From CAVQCJ01 sp963849365 (GTDB taxonomy: Bacteria; Actinomycetota; Actinomycetes; Prado026): DNA of 64,000 nt. The stretch spans positions 1,092,632 through 1,156,631 of the forward strand of contig CAWKHA010000001.1 of assembly GCA_963849365.1 (NCBI GenBank), in the 5' to 3' direction. The position numbers were made by a program, and so were the translations under genes. Under the pieces are notes generated by a model. It searched no databases and was not told the origin of the DNA. It saw nothing but the letters and a program-made list of their open reading frames with translations. Shown here one piece after another: positions 18,033 to 26,416 of the stretch. Position 1 is the first letter of the stretch. The number at the start of each line of letters is the position of its first letter.

Positions 18033-18686
18033 GTGACGCTTGCCGACGCGGACGCCGACGTGGGCGCCGACGGCCGCGCCCGGCCGGTGCGCGGCACCCG
18101 GCTCCCGCGGTCGGCCCGCCGGGCCCAGCTGCTCGGCGCGGCCCGCGACGTCTTCGTGGCGCAGGGGTACCACGCGGCCGCCATGGACGAGATCGCCGAC
18201 GCCGCCGGGGTGTCCAAACCCGTGCTCTACCAGCACTTCCCCGGCAAGCTCGAGCTGTACCTCGCGCTCCTCGACCAGAGCACCGACGGCCTGGTCGCCG
18301 CGGTGCGCTCGGCGCTGGAGAGCACCACCGACAACAAGCTGCGGGTCACCGCCACCATGCAGGCGTACTTCGACTTCGTGGCCGACCCGGGCGGGGCGTT
18401 CCGGCTGGTCTTCGAGTCCGACCTCACCTCCGAGCCGTCGGTGCGCGCGCGCGTGGACGAGGTGCTGCAGGGCTGCGCCGAGCTCGTCAGCGCGGTGATC
18501 GCCGAGGACGCGGGCCTGTCCGAGGCGGAGTCGCACCTGCTCGCGGTCGGCCTCATCGGCACGGCGCAGGTGTCCGCGCGGTACTGGATCACGACGGGCG
18601 AGGTCATCCCGCGTGACGAGGCCGTACGTCTGGTGTCCACGCTGTCGTGGCGCGGCATCTCGCGCTTCCCACGCACCTCCGGCTAG
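18033..18686 (+). CDS. TetR-family transcriptional regulator
   Basis: A 217-residue repressor-type protein. After an acidic 25-residue lead it has the TetR helix-turn-helix (RRAQLLGAARDVFVAQGYH, MDEIADAAGVSKPVLYQHFPGK) and an all-helical ligand domain. GTG 18033 is preceded by AGGA. It starts 10 nt after the LigD-polymerase stop on the same strand. The ligand is unknown; similar proteins lie beside DUF3107 genes in actinomycetes. Confidence 0.92.
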   Translation: MTLADADADVGADGRARPVRGTRLPRSARRAQLLGAARDVFVAQGYHAAAMDEIADAAGVSKPVLYQHFPGKLELYLALLDQSTDGLVAAVRSALESTTDNKLRVTATMQAYFDFVADPGGAFRLVFESDLTSEPSVRARVDEVLQGCAELVSAVIAEDAGLSEAESHLLAVGLIGTAQVSARYWITTGEVIPRDEAVRLVSTLSWRGISRFPRTSG

Positions 18687-18827
18687 CGGTGCGGCCGGCG
18701 GGCCGGTTACGCCCGGCGAGAACCCGGGCCCGCGACGGGCTGAGGCGCGTACCCGCTGGTCTACGCTCGACCCGTCGGCGAGGAACCGCGGAGCGCAACG
18801 CCTCCGCACCGGACGCGGAGGTCGTTG

Positions 18828-19055
18828 GTGGAGGTCAAGATCGGCGTCAAGGGCGCCGCGCGCGAGCTGTCGCTGGAGAGCGCGCAGAGCTCGGACGAGA
18901 TCGCCGCAACGGTCAAGGCAGCCCTCGCGGAGGACGGCGGGATGCTCGTGCTGGTCGACGAGAAGGGCCGGCAGGTGCTGGTCCCGGTCGACAAGCTGGC
19001 GTACGTCGAGATCGGCGAGCAGGTCGAGCGGCGGGTCGGCTTCGGCGCGATCTGA
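18828..19055 (+). CDS. DUF3107 family protein
   Basis: A 75-residue protein conserved in actinobacteria. GTG 18828 gives (M)EVKIGVKGAAREL, the usual start of the family; a TTG one codon upstream is the alternative. GGAG lies seven bases before the GTG. It has alternating beta strands (GMLVLVDEKGRQVLVPVDKLAYVEI) and an acidic surface, no membrane segment. Function unknown. It lies between a TetR gene and the convergent ferritin-like gene. Confidence 0.88.
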   Translation: MEVKIGVKGAARELSLESAQSSDEIAATVKAALAEDGGMLVLVDEKGRQVLVPVDKLAYVEIGEQVERRVGFGAI

Positions 19056-19071
19056 CCGATCGACTCCTCGC

Positions 19072-19785
19072 CTACGCGGACAGGCCCAGCGCCTTCATCC
19101 GGCGCGTGTGCTCCTCGGTGAGCCGGGCGAACATGCGGCCCACCTCGGCCAGGTCGAACCCGGCCAGCCCGGACGACGTCCCGGTGATCCCGCCGACGAG
19201 CAGGTTCGACAGCGCGTCCCGCTCGGCCGCGGTGCGCTGCGCCTGGGACAGCATCTCCCCCATCAGCCGCCGGCCCCACAGCGCCAGCCGGCCGGCCACC
19301 CGCGGGTCGACGGAGATCGCCTCCCGGATCGTCGCGACCACGAAGGCCGAGTGCCCGGTGTCGGCGAGCACGTCCAGCACCAGCGTGCGGGTCTGCGCGT
19401 CCAGGAACCGCGCCACCTCGCGGTAGAAGTCCGCGCTGACACCGTCACCTACGTACGCCTTCATCAGGCCCTCGAGCCAGTCCGCGGGCGCCGTCGACTC
19501 GTGGAAACCGTCGATCGGCGCGACGAACGGGCCCATCGCCTCCTCCGGGTCGACCCCGAGCTCGGCGAGCCGGTCCTGCAGCTGCACGAAGTGCCGGAAC
19601 TCGGCCACGGCCATGCCGGCGAGCCGGGCCTCGTCGCCGATGCGCGGGGCGAGCGCGGCGTCGGCCGCCAGCCGGACGAAGGCCGACAGCTCGCCGTACG
19701 CCAGCACTCCGAGCAGGTCGACGACCGCCGCGCGGTACGCCGGGTCGTCCAGGTCCGGTCCCGGCGCGGGCTCAGCGTCGCTCAT
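19072..19785 (-). CDS. Ferritin-like fold protein (MiaE-like, tRNA hydroxylase family)
   Basis: A 237-residue all-helical protein. Spaced acidic and His residues suit a di-iron four-helix bundle: GELSAFVRLAADA, GMAVAEFRHFVQLQDRL, FYREVARFLD and LTEEHTRRMKAL. In actinobacterial annotation such proteins are called ferritin-like fold or tRNA-(ms2io6A)-hydroxylase-like. ATG 19785 gives MSDAEPAPGPDL. It is divergent from the DEAD-box helicase. Substrate is not established for this group. Confidence 0.8.
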   Translation of the reverse strand: MSDAEPAPGPDLDDPAYRAAVVDLLGVLAYGELSAFVRLAADAALAPRIGDEARLAGMAVAEFRHFVQLQDRLAELGVDPEEAMGPFVAPIDGFHESTAPADWLEGLMKAYVGDGVSADFYREVARFLDAQTRTLVLDVLADTGHSAFVVATIREAISVDPRVAGRLALWGRRLMGEMLSQAQRTAAERDALSNLLVGGITGTSSGLAGFDLAEVGRMFARLTEEHTRRMKALGLSA

Positions 19786-19803
19786 GCGGCGCAGCGTAAC
19801 GGC

Positions 19804-19809
19804 TACACT
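19804..19809 (+). promoter_or_regulatory. Candidate -10 element for the DEAD-box helicase
   Basis: TACACT matches an actinobacterial -10 hexamer (TAnnnT) and lies about 80 nt upstream of the proposed CTG start. No clear -35 is visible. It implies a 5' leader of roughly 70 nt, which is common for cold-responsive helicase genes. Confidence 0.35.
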
Positions 19810-19888
19810 CGAAGCTGCACCGCGCCGCTGGCGCTGGTAAAGCTGGCGCCGCCCAGAGCGTCGCGCCACCGAGGAAGAGGCGAAAGTC

Positions 19889-21469
19889 CTGACCACGTTC
19901 CGAGAGCTCGGGGTTCTTCCCGAGACCTGCGAGGCCCTGGAGGCCGTCGGCATCACCGACGCCTTCGCGATCCAGGAGATGACCCTCCCGCTGGCTCTGT
20001 CCGGCAACGACGTCATCGGCCAGGCCAAGACCGGCACCGGCAAGACGCTCGGCTTCGGGATCCCGCTGCTGCAGCGCATCATCGGCCCCGACGACAACGA
20101 CGCCGAGTTCCTGGCCGCGCCCGGGAAGCCCCAGGGGCTCGTCGTGGTGCCGACCCGCGAGCTGTGCATCCAGGTCGCCAAGGACCTGCGCCAGGCGGGT
20201 GCCCGGCGGGGTGTGCGGGTGCTGGAGATCTACGGCGGCCGGGCGTACGAGCCGCAGGTGGAGGCGCTGCGCACCGGGATCGACGTCGTCGTCGGCACAC
20301 CCGGCCGGCTGATCGACCTGGCCCAGCAGCGCCACCTGGACCTGTCGCACGTGAAGATCCTCGTCCTGGACGAGGCGGACGAGATGCTCGACCTGGGCTT
20401 CCTGCCCGACGTCGAGCGGATCGTCACGATGACCCCGGAGAACCGGCAGACGATGCTGTTCTCGGCGACGATGCCCGGCGTCATCGTGAACCTCGCCCGG
20501 CGGTACATGCGCACCCCGACCCACGTGCGCGCGACGAACCCCGACGACGAGTCGGCGATGGTCGACACCGTCGAGCAGCACGTGTACCGCGCGCACGAGA
20601 TGGACAAGCCCGAGGTGCTGGCCCGCATCTTGCAGGCCGAGGGCCGCGGCCTGACGATCATCTTCACGCGGACCAAGCGAGCCGCCGACCGCATCGCCGG
20701 CGACCTCAGCGACCGCGGTTTCGCGGCGGCGGCGGTGCACGGCGACCTCGGCCAGGGCGCGCGCGAGCAGGCCCTGCGGGCGTTTCGCTCCGGCAAGGTC
20801 GACGTGCTCGTCGCCACCGACGTGGCCGCGCGCGGGATCGACATCGAAGGGGTCACGCACGTCATCAACTACACGTGCCCCGAGGACGAGAAGATGTACC
20901 TGCACCGCGTCGGGCGCACGGCCAGGGCGGGTGCCGACGGCGTCTCGGTCACCTTCGTCGACTGGGCCGACCTGCCCCGCTGGTCGCTGATCAACAAGGC
21001 CCTCGGCCTGCCGTTCGCCGACCCGCCCGAGACGTACTCGACCTCGGAGTGGCTGTACACCGCGTTGAGCATCCCCAAGGACGCCAAGGGGGTCCTGCCG
21101 CGGTCGGCACGGACCAGGGCCGGTCTGCAGGCCGAGGAGCTCGAGGACCTCGGCGAGACCGGCAAGGCCCGCCGCGGTGGCCCGGGCAGCGCGGACCGGC
21201 AGGGCGCCCGGCCGGCCGCACGGCCGGCCCGTTCGGGTACCGCCAAGACGTCGGGAGCCCCGCGCAACCGCCGCCGCACCCGTTCCGGCGAGTCGCTCGA
21301 AGCCGCGTCCGGCCCGACCGAGCGGCCCGAGCACTCCGACCGGCCCGAGCGGGCCGAGGGCACGTCGTCCACGAGCTCGGGCGCACGCCGGCGGCGGCGC
21401 CGGCGCACCGGCGGGTCCGGGCCGGGCCCGAGCGCCTCGGACGCGCAGGTCGAGCAGACCGGTACCTGA
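19889..21469 (+). CDS. DEAD/DEAH-box RNA helicase, probable CTG start
   Basis: A 526-residue ATP-dependent RNA helicase. The Q motif region reads FRELGVLPETCEAL then FAIQEMTLPLAL. Further motifs are AKTGTGKT, PTREL, GTPGRL, DEADEML, SAT, IIFTRTKRAADRIAGDL and HRVGRTARAG. The C-terminus (about 410-526) is Arg-rich and disordered. The Q-motif region is coding, and between the in-frame TAA at 19838 and ATG 19979 there is no ATG, GTG or TTG. CTG 19889 is the only near-start, eight bases after GAGGAAGAGG. Starting at ATG 19979 would delete the Q motif. Convergent with the L,D-transpeptidase. Confidence 0.9.
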   Translation: MTTFRELGVLPETCEALEAVGITDAFAIQEMTLPLALSGNDVIGQAKTGTGKTLGFGIPLLQRIIGPDDNDAEFLAAPGKPQGLVVVPTRELCIQVAKDLRQAGARRGVRVLEIYGGRAYEPQVEALRTGIDVVVGTPGRLIDLAQQRHLDLSHVKILVLDEADEMLDLGFLPDVERIVTMTPENRQTMLFSATMPGVIVNLARRYMRTPTHVRATNPDDESAMVDTVEQHVYRAHEMDKPEVLARILQAEGRGLTIIFTRTKRAADRIAGDLSDRGFAAAAVHGDLGQGAREQALRAFRSGKVDVLVATDVAARGIDIEGVTHVINYTCPEDEKMYLHRVGRTARAGADGVSVTFVDWADLPRWSLINKALGLPFADPPETYSTSEWLYTALSIPKDAKGVLPRSARTRAGLQAEELEDLGETGKARRGGPGSADRQGARPAARPARSGTAKTSGAPRNRRRTRSGESLEAASGPTERPEHSDRPERAEGTSSTSSGARRRRRRRTGGSGPGPSASDAQVEQTGT

Positions 21470-21476
21470 GCGCCGG

Positions 21477-22202
21477 CTACCGCAGCACGACGACGGGCGT
21501 GCCGACCGTGGCCCAGCCGTAGAGCCACTTCGCGTCGACGGTGCGCTGGCGCACGCAGCCGCCGTGCCCGATGGGTGCGCCGAGCGCGGACTCGGCCTGG
21601 ATCCGGATCCCTGTCCCGGTGATGCGCGGGATGTCGTGGAACCCGATGTTCAGCTGGTTCCCGTGGGCGAAGCGGACCATCCAGTCGAAAGTCACGCCGT
21701 ACTTCGGCGATGCGGCCGCCCGCGTCTTGGAGAACACGTGGTACGTATCGGGGCGCGGCCACCCGGGACGACCGGTGACCGGGTAGTCGCGGATGACGCT
21801 GCCGTCCGCATCGACGACCCACAGGTGCATCGTCGACTCCTGGTAGACGATGCGACGCCCGGAGCCGGAGTGCTCGGGCAGCGCCTTGCCGCGGTGGCTC
21901 GGTGACCCGACGGGCAGGCGCGCGGGAGTGCTGCCGTGCGCGGCTGTTCCGGCGCGGGCCCCCGGCGCCCCGATGCGGTGGACCGCCGCCCGGAGCCGCT
22001 CGATCTGGGCCACGGGGGTGCGCGCCTGCGCCTCGCCCACCGACCCCTCCGGAGCAACGGCGGGGGCGCCGGCCGGGGCGGCGAAGGCCGCGCGCAGCGA
22101 GCCACCCAGCGCGAACCCGAGGACGAGGACGAACAGCGCGAGCAGGACCCACACGTGCCGGGGCAACCGGCCGGCGGGTCCCGGGGACGGGACGTCGGTC
22201 AC
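21477..22202 (-). CDS. L,D-transpeptidase (YkuD domain), membrane-anchored
   Basis: A 241-residue protein with a short cytoplasmic N-terminus, one membrane anchor (VWVLLALFVLVLGFALGG, about 17-34), an Ala/Pro-rich linker and a C-terminal YkuD domain (from about 118: RIVYQESTMHLWVVD). The catalytic motif is IGHGGCVRQ, with the nucleophilic Cys near residue 221 and the upstream His in IGFHDI. Such enzymes form 3-3 crosslinks in peptidoglycan outside the membrane. Downstream of the zinc-ribbon gene by about 115 nt. Confidence 0.92.
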   Translation of the reverse strand: MTDVPSPGPAGRLPRHVWVLLALFVLVLGFALGGSLRAAFAAPAGAPAVAPEGSVGEAQARTPVAQIERLRAAVHRIGAPGARAGTAAHGSTPARLPVGSPSHRGKALPEHSGSGRRIVYQESTMHLWVVDADGSVIRDYPVTGRPGWPRPDTYHVFSKTRAAASPKYGVTFDWMVRFAHGNQLNIGFHDIPRITGTGIRIQAESALGAPIGHGGCVRQRTVDAKWLYGWATVGTPVVVLR

Positions 22203-22316
22203 GAGACGCTCCTGGGGAAGTCCGGCCGGAGCCGGAGGCGCGCTGGTCCCGCAAGGGTCGCCGTCGTACCGGCACCGCTCAAGGACCGCCGGGACTGCGG
22301 CGTGTCGGGGACGCCG

Positions 22317-22667
22317 TCAGAGCCGGACCGACAGGCTGACCCAGGTCAGGTGGTGGCAGGCGGGGCAGCGCATCAGCGACCAGGGCGCCGGCCGCAGTCC
22401 GGGCAGGTGTAGCGAGGGCACCGACAGTCGCGCGGCCCGCAGCAGCGACACCACGGTCCGCTCCTCGCAGGACGAGCACGCGATGGTGACCGTGCCGATC
22501 GTGGCGGGCTGTTCCGCCGTGCTGAACAGGGCGCGGCGACCGTCGGCGTCCGGCGGTCCGGACGAGGAGACGGCGGTCGAGCCGGCCCCGGCGGCCCGGC
22601 CGTTGGCGTCGGCCGGGGACTCGCGGCGTGGCAGCCGGTCGAACCCCGGGGTCCGGCGCGCCGTCAA
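22317..22667 (-). CDS. Small zinc-ribbon-like protein, partner of ParA gene
   Basis: The best start is TTG 22667, which overlaps the ParA stop codon (TTGA), giving 116 residues. The N-terminal half is low complexity. The C-terminal half has two CxxC pairs (ACSSCEERTV and MRCPACHHLTW), consistent with a zinc ribbon. Its immediate coupling to ParA is a recurring arrangement in actinomycetes as I recall; the function is unknown. The start is uncertain because no Shine-Dalgarno is visible. Confidence 0.65.
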   Translation of the reverse strand: MTARRTPGFDRLPRRESPADANGRAAGAGSTAVSSSGPPDADGRRALFSTAEQPATIGTVTIACSSCEERTVVSLLRAARLSVPSLHLPGLRPAPWSLMRCPACHHLTWVSLSVRL

Positions 22668-23443
22668 GGCTGCAACCCGGGCCGGCCGGCGGTGACGAGC
22701 AGCCGGCGGGCGTGCTCGCGGTACGCCTCGGCGCCTTTCGACCCGGACGCGGTCAGCAGCACCGAGCGTCCGGCAGCCGGCGCCTCCGCGAAGCGCACCG
22801 ACTTGGGCACCGGCGGCTCCAGCACGGGCACGGAGTAGCGGATCGCGACGTCGGTGAGCACCGCCCGCGCGTGCGTGGTCCGGCCGTCGAACAGCGTCGG
22901 CAGGATGCCCAGCACGTCGAGCTCGGGGTTGGTGCGCTTGCGTACCTCGTCGATCGTCTCCAGGAGCTGGCCGACCCCGCGGTGCGACAGCGTCTCGCAC
23001 TGCAGCGGAACCAGGACGGCGTCGGCGGCTGTCAGCGCGTTCAGCGTGAGGATGCCCAGCGACGGCGAGCAGTCGAGCACGACCCAGTCGAACCCTGCGG
23101 ACACCTCGGCCAGCGCCTCGCGGAGGACGAACTCGCGCCCGGCCCGTGTCACCAGCCTCGCTTCGGACCCGGTCAGGTCGATGGCGGCCGGCAGCAGCAT
23201 CACGCCGTCCTCGGTCTCCTGCAGCGCCATCGCGGCCGGCACCCGTCCGAGCAGCACGTCGTGGACCGAGAGCTCGAGGGCGTCCGGGTCCAGGCCGAGG
23301 GAGAAGGTGAGGCAGGCCTGCGGGTCCAGGTCGACCAGGAGGACCTTCTGGCCGAGCTCGACCAGGGCAGCACCGAGGGATGCCACCGTGGTGGTCTTGG
23401 CCACGCCGCCCTTCTGGTTGGCGACGGCGAGCGTGATCGTCAC
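22664..23443 (-). CDS. ParA family ATPase
   Basis: A 259-residue deviant-Walker ATPase: KGGVAKTTT at residues 11-19, DLDPQACLT, and WVVLDCSPSLGILTLNAL. GTG 23443 is preceded by AAGGGA. No ParB gene is adjacent, so it is not the chromosomal parAB locus; orphan ParA proteins can position cargo or polar complexes. It is divergent from the alpha/beta hydrolase, with starts 49 nt apart. Confidence 0.9.
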   Translation of the reverse strand: MTITLAVANQKGGVAKTTTVASLGAALVELGQKVLLVDLDPQACLTFSLGLDPDALELSVHDVLLGRVPAAMALQETEDGVMLLPAAIDLTGSEARLVTRAGREFVLREALAEVSAGFDWVVLDCSPSLGILTLNALTAADAVLVPLQCETLSHRGVGQLLETIDEVRKRTNPELDVLGILPTLFDGRTTHARAVLTDVAIRYSVPVLEPPVPKSVRFAEAPAAGRSVLLTASGSKGAEAYREHARRLLVTAGRPGLQP

Positions 23444-23492
23444 GGCGGTCCCTTCATCAAGGTGGGCCCGGACCCCGCCTATTGTGCCCCGG

Positions 23493-24416
23493 GTGAGCAC
23501 CCCGCCGTTCCTCGAGCTTCCGCCCGGCGTCCGCGACGAACCGGTCGGCACGGCGCGCGGGACGTTCGCCGCGCTGCGGGCGGGCCCAGGCGGCGGCGGT
23601 GGGCGACGCCCGGTACTGCTGGTGCCCGGGTTCACCGGCAGCAAAGAGGACTTCATCGCCGTGCTGGCGCCGATCGGCGCAGCCGGCTTCCCGGTCGTCG
23701 CGTACGACCAGCGCGGGCAGCACGGGACGGCAGCGCTGACCCCCGGCCCGCCCCCGGAGGGCTGGAGCATGGTCGCGTTCGCGGCCGACCTGCTGGCCGT
23801 CGCCGGTGCCGTCGCTGCGGGCTCGCCCGGCGGGGTGCACGTGCTGGGCCACTCGTTCGGCGGGCTGGTGGCCAGGGCGGCGCTGCTCACCGACCCGAGC
23901 CGGTTCGGCTCGCTGGTGCTGATGAGCTCGGGCCCGGCCTCGATCGGCCCGGACCGCGACGAGCTCCTCGAGGCGATGGCCGCCGGGCTGGACACGGTAG
24001 GGCTCGCCGCCGTGTGGTCGATCATGCAGACGATGGACCGGGACACCGGGGTCCAGCCGCCCGAGGACCCGGACGTGGCCGCCTTCCTCGAGCGCCGGTT
24101 CCTCGGTCACGACCGGGACGGGCTGGCTGCGATGGCCCGGCTGCTGGCGACGGAGCCGGACCGCACGGCCGAGCTCGCCGGGGTCGCCGAGGTGGCCGGG
24201 AAGACCCTCGTCGCGTTCGGCGCGGCCGACGACGCCTGGAGCCCGGAAATCCAGCGCGAAACCGCGTCACGACTGGGTGCGGCCACCGTCTCCTTCCCGG
24301 AAGCGGCCCACTCCCCGGCAGCCGAGGCACCGGAACCCACCGCGACAGCGCTGGTGGCGTTCTGGGAACGATCGGAGGGAGCGGGGCAGCCTCCCCTGGC
24401 GGAGGAGGATCTGTGA
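23493..24416 (+). CDS. Alpha/beta hydrolase
   Basis: A 307-residue hydrolase. The oxyanion region is VPGFTGSKEDF, the nucleophile elbow GHSFGG, the acid is near FGAADDAWSP, and the His is in EAAHSPAAEAPE. GTG 23493 fits the family length. Its stop overlaps the GTG of the following ATPase gene. Substrate unknown. Confidence 0.88.
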   Translation: MSTPPFLELPPGVRDEPVGTARGTFAALRAGPGGGGGRRPVLLVPGFTGSKEDFIAVLAPIGAAGFPVVAYDQRGQHGTAALTPGPPPEGWSMVAFAADLLAVAGAVAAGSPGGVHVLGHSFGGLVARAALLTDPSRFGSLVLMSSGPASIGPDRDELLEAMAAGLDTVGLAAVWSIMQTMDRDTGVQPPEDPDVAAFLERRFLGHDRDGLAAMARLLATEPDRTAELAGVAEVAGKTLVAFGAADDAWSPEIQRETASRLGAATVSFPEAAHSPAAEAPEPTATALVAFWERSEGAGQPPLAEEDL

Positions 24417-24793
24417 CAGTGATGGTGGAGCTACGCGCGACCCTCAGCGCGGACCCGGAGCAGGTCGCCGAGGCGCGCCGACTGGTGGCGGGCTACCTGC
24501 GTGAGCGCGGCGAGGACGACGGCGAGGTGGCCGTCCTGCTCGTCAGCGAGCTCGTGACGAACGCGATCCTGTACGGCCGGGCCCCGCTCGAGCTCCGTGC
24601 CCACACCGAGGGCTCGGCGCTGCGTGTCGAGGTCCGCGACCAGGAGCCGGCGAGCCCGCCGGTGCTGCGTGGCGACGTGAACCTCACCGAGATCGGCGGG
24701 CGCGGCCTGCAGCTGGTCGACACCCTGGCGGACCGGTGGGGCTGGTCGGCCGAGGCCACCGGCAAGGTCGTCTGGTTCGAGCTCGACGCCTGA
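24413..24793 (+). CDS. RsbW-like ATP-binding protein (anti-sigma/serine kinase type)
   Basis: A 126-residue HATPase_c domain protein: N box SELVTNAILYGRAPLE, then RVEVRDQEP and GGRGLQLVDTLADRWGW with the KVVWFELDA ending. These are the features of small actinobacterial serine kinases related to anti-sigma factors. GGAGGAGG precedes GTG 24413, which overlaps the hydrolase stop (GTGA); ATG 24422 is possible. It is one of three such proteins within 12 kb (with 34750-35148 and 35462-36496). No cognate sigma or anti-anti-sigma gene is adjacent. Confidence 0.88.
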   Translation: MTVMVELRATLSADPEQVAEARRLVAGYLRERGEDDGEVAVLLVSELVTNAILYGRAPLELRAHTEGSALRVEVRDQEPASPPVLRGDVNLTEIGGRGLQLVDTLADRWGWSAEATGKVVWFELDA

Positions 24794-24824
24794 CCGGCGG
24801 ATCCGGACCGGTACCCCGGCCGGG

Positions 24825-25784
24825 TCAGGGCCGCTCGGTGGCTTCCCATTCATCGTCCTTCTCGCCACCGGACCACCCCAGACCATCCGGCAGCCCGTCC
24901 CACGGTTCACGCGGCCTGGCCGCGGCGCGCCCCTCGGGGCACTGCCGCACGAAGTCGCACCACCCGCACAGCGGCCCCGGCCGCGGCGGGTAGAGGCTCG
25001 TCGCCAGGTCCTCCTGCCGCCCGCCGCCGGCCAGCTGCTCGTCCGCCGCCTGCGCCTCGTCCGCGATCGCCGACACCCGTCGGACGTGCCTGGCCAGCGT
25101 CTCCTGGCTGTGGTCCCAGGCCGCCACGGTCCGGGTCGGCACGTGGTGCAGCTCCACCCGGGTGCACTCGGTGTGCAGCGTCCGCCTGGCACCGAGTACG
25201 TACAGGGCCAGCGCCACTGACCCGCGCGCGTCGTCGACCCCCAGCCCCTGCCGCCCGGTCTTGTAGTCCACGACGACCAGCTCGGTGCCGCCGGGCCGGG
25301 TGCGCGATCCGCGCTCGTCGATCCGGTCCACCCGCCCGCTCACCGCCAGCCGGTCCGTGGTGAAGGACACGGTCCGCTCCACCCCGCGGGGCTCCGGCGG
25401 CGGTGGCTGCGCCGCGACGTACTGCTCCAGCATCGCCCTCGCCCTGGCCCTGGCCGCCTGCTCCTGCGCGGCGTCCCGGTACCCCTCGCCGACCCAGGCC
25501 CGACCGACCAGGTCGGCGGCCGCCTCCGGCCGGCGCTGCTGCAGCGGCAGGTCGTACCAGGACCTGAGCGCGTTGTGCACGGTGCTGCCGAAGGAGTTGT
25601 GCGCCCAGGGCGGTCCCTTCGGGGGCGGCGGCCGGTCGACGTACGTGAAGCGGTAGCGCCGCGGGCAGTCCGACCAGGTCGTCAGCCGCGTCGGGGTGCA
25701 GGCGAACAGCCGCCTGGGCACGCCGGTCAGCCCGGCGGCGTCGAGATCGAGCTGTCCGCCGCCCGTCGCACCGTCCGCCTGCAT
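24825..25784 (-). CDS. PD-(D/E)XK nuclease family protein (RecB-like, Fe-S cluster type)
   Basis: A 319-residue protein. It has an N-terminal substrate motif (SDCPRRYRFTYVD), a central nuclease core (ELVVVDYKTGRQG gives the Asp and Lys) and a C-terminal Cys cluster (CGWCDFVRQCPEG). Together with the N-terminal Cys this matches the iron-sulfur staple of AddB/Cas4-type nucleases. It is not next to CRISPR genes. ATG 25784 lies 6 nt after the stop of the upstream metallo-hydrolase, so it is probably the last gene of the mscR operon transcriptionally. Confidence 0.9.
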   Translation of the reverse strand: MQADGATGGGQLDLDAAGLTGVPRRLFACTPTRLTTWSDCPRRYRFTYVDRPPPPKGPPWAHNSFGSTVHNALRSWYDLPLQQRRPEAAADLVGRAWVGEGYRDAAQEQAARARARAMLEQYVAAQPPPPEPRGVERTVSFTTDRLAVSGRVDRIDERGSRTRPGGTELVVVDYKTGRQGLGVDDARGSVALALYVLGARRTLHTECTRVELHHVPTRTVAAWDHSQETLARHVRRVSAIADEAQAADEQLAGGGRQEDLATSLYPPRPGPLCGWCDFVRQCPEGRAAARPREPWDGLPDGLGWSGGEKDDEWEATERP

Positions 25785-25789
25785 GCCGT

Positions 25790-26416
25790 TCAGTGTCCCC
25801 GCGCCACCCACGCGTCGTAGTCGGCGGCCTCCGCCCCGATCGTGGTCTCGTCCCCGTGGCCGGTGAGCACCCGCGTCTGCGGCGGCAGCCTCAGGAGCCG
25901 CTCCCGGATCGACGTGAGGATGGTCGGGAAGTCGCTGTAGGAGCGCCCGGTCGCGCCCGGCCCGCCCCTGAACAGCGTGTCGCCGCTGAGCACGATACCC
26001 AGGGCCGGCACGTGCAGGCAGACGGCACCGGGCGAGTGCCCGGGCGTGTGCAGGACGTGCACGGCGACCCCGGCCACCTCGACGACGTCGCCGTCGGCCA
26101 GCTGCGACGGCGTGCGGTCGGGGTGCACGACCTCCCAAAGCATCAGGTCGTCGGGGTGCAGCAGCACCGGCGCACCGGTCTCGTCGGCGATCGCGCCGGC
26201 GGCACCGATGTGGTCGTCGTGGCCGTGCGTGCAGACCACCGCGACCACCGCCCGCCCGTCGACCGCGGCGAGGATCGCCGACGCGTCGTGGGCCGCGTCG
26301 ACGACCACCACCTCGTCGTCGTCGCCGAGCAGCCAGACGTTGTTGTCGACCTCCCACGTACCGCCGTCGAGCGAGAAGGTGCCGCTGGTGACCAGCAGCT
26401 CCACCCGGGCGACCAT
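25790..26416 (-). CDS. MBL-fold metallo-hydrolase (glyoxalase II-like), MscR partner
   Basis: A 208-residue metallo-beta-lactamase-fold hydrolase: the zinc motif THGHDDH, a further His in HTPGHSPGAV, Asp in LSGDTLF and a final His in GHGDE. It starts immediately after the MscR stop. In mycobacteria the same pair (Rv2259 mscR and Rv2260) is adjacent. The hydrolase is thought to release formate from S-formylmycothiol, completing formaldehyde detoxification; that role is inferred. Confidence 0.9.
   Translation of the reverse strand: MVARVELLVTSGTFSLDGGTWEVDNNVWLLGDDDEVVVVDAAHDASAILAAVDGRAVVAVVCTHGHDDHIGAAGAIADETGAPVLLHPDDLMLWEVVHPDRTPSQLADGDVVEVAGVAVHVLHTPGHSPGAVCLHVPALGIVLSGDTLFRGGPGATGRSYSDFPTILTSIRERLLRLPPQTRVLTGHGDETTIGAEAADYDAWVARGH

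Noticed and set aside
24825..25784. RecB-like nuclease considered as Cas4
   Set aside because: Iron-sulfur nuclease motifs are shared, but no cas1, cas2 or repeat array is nearby.
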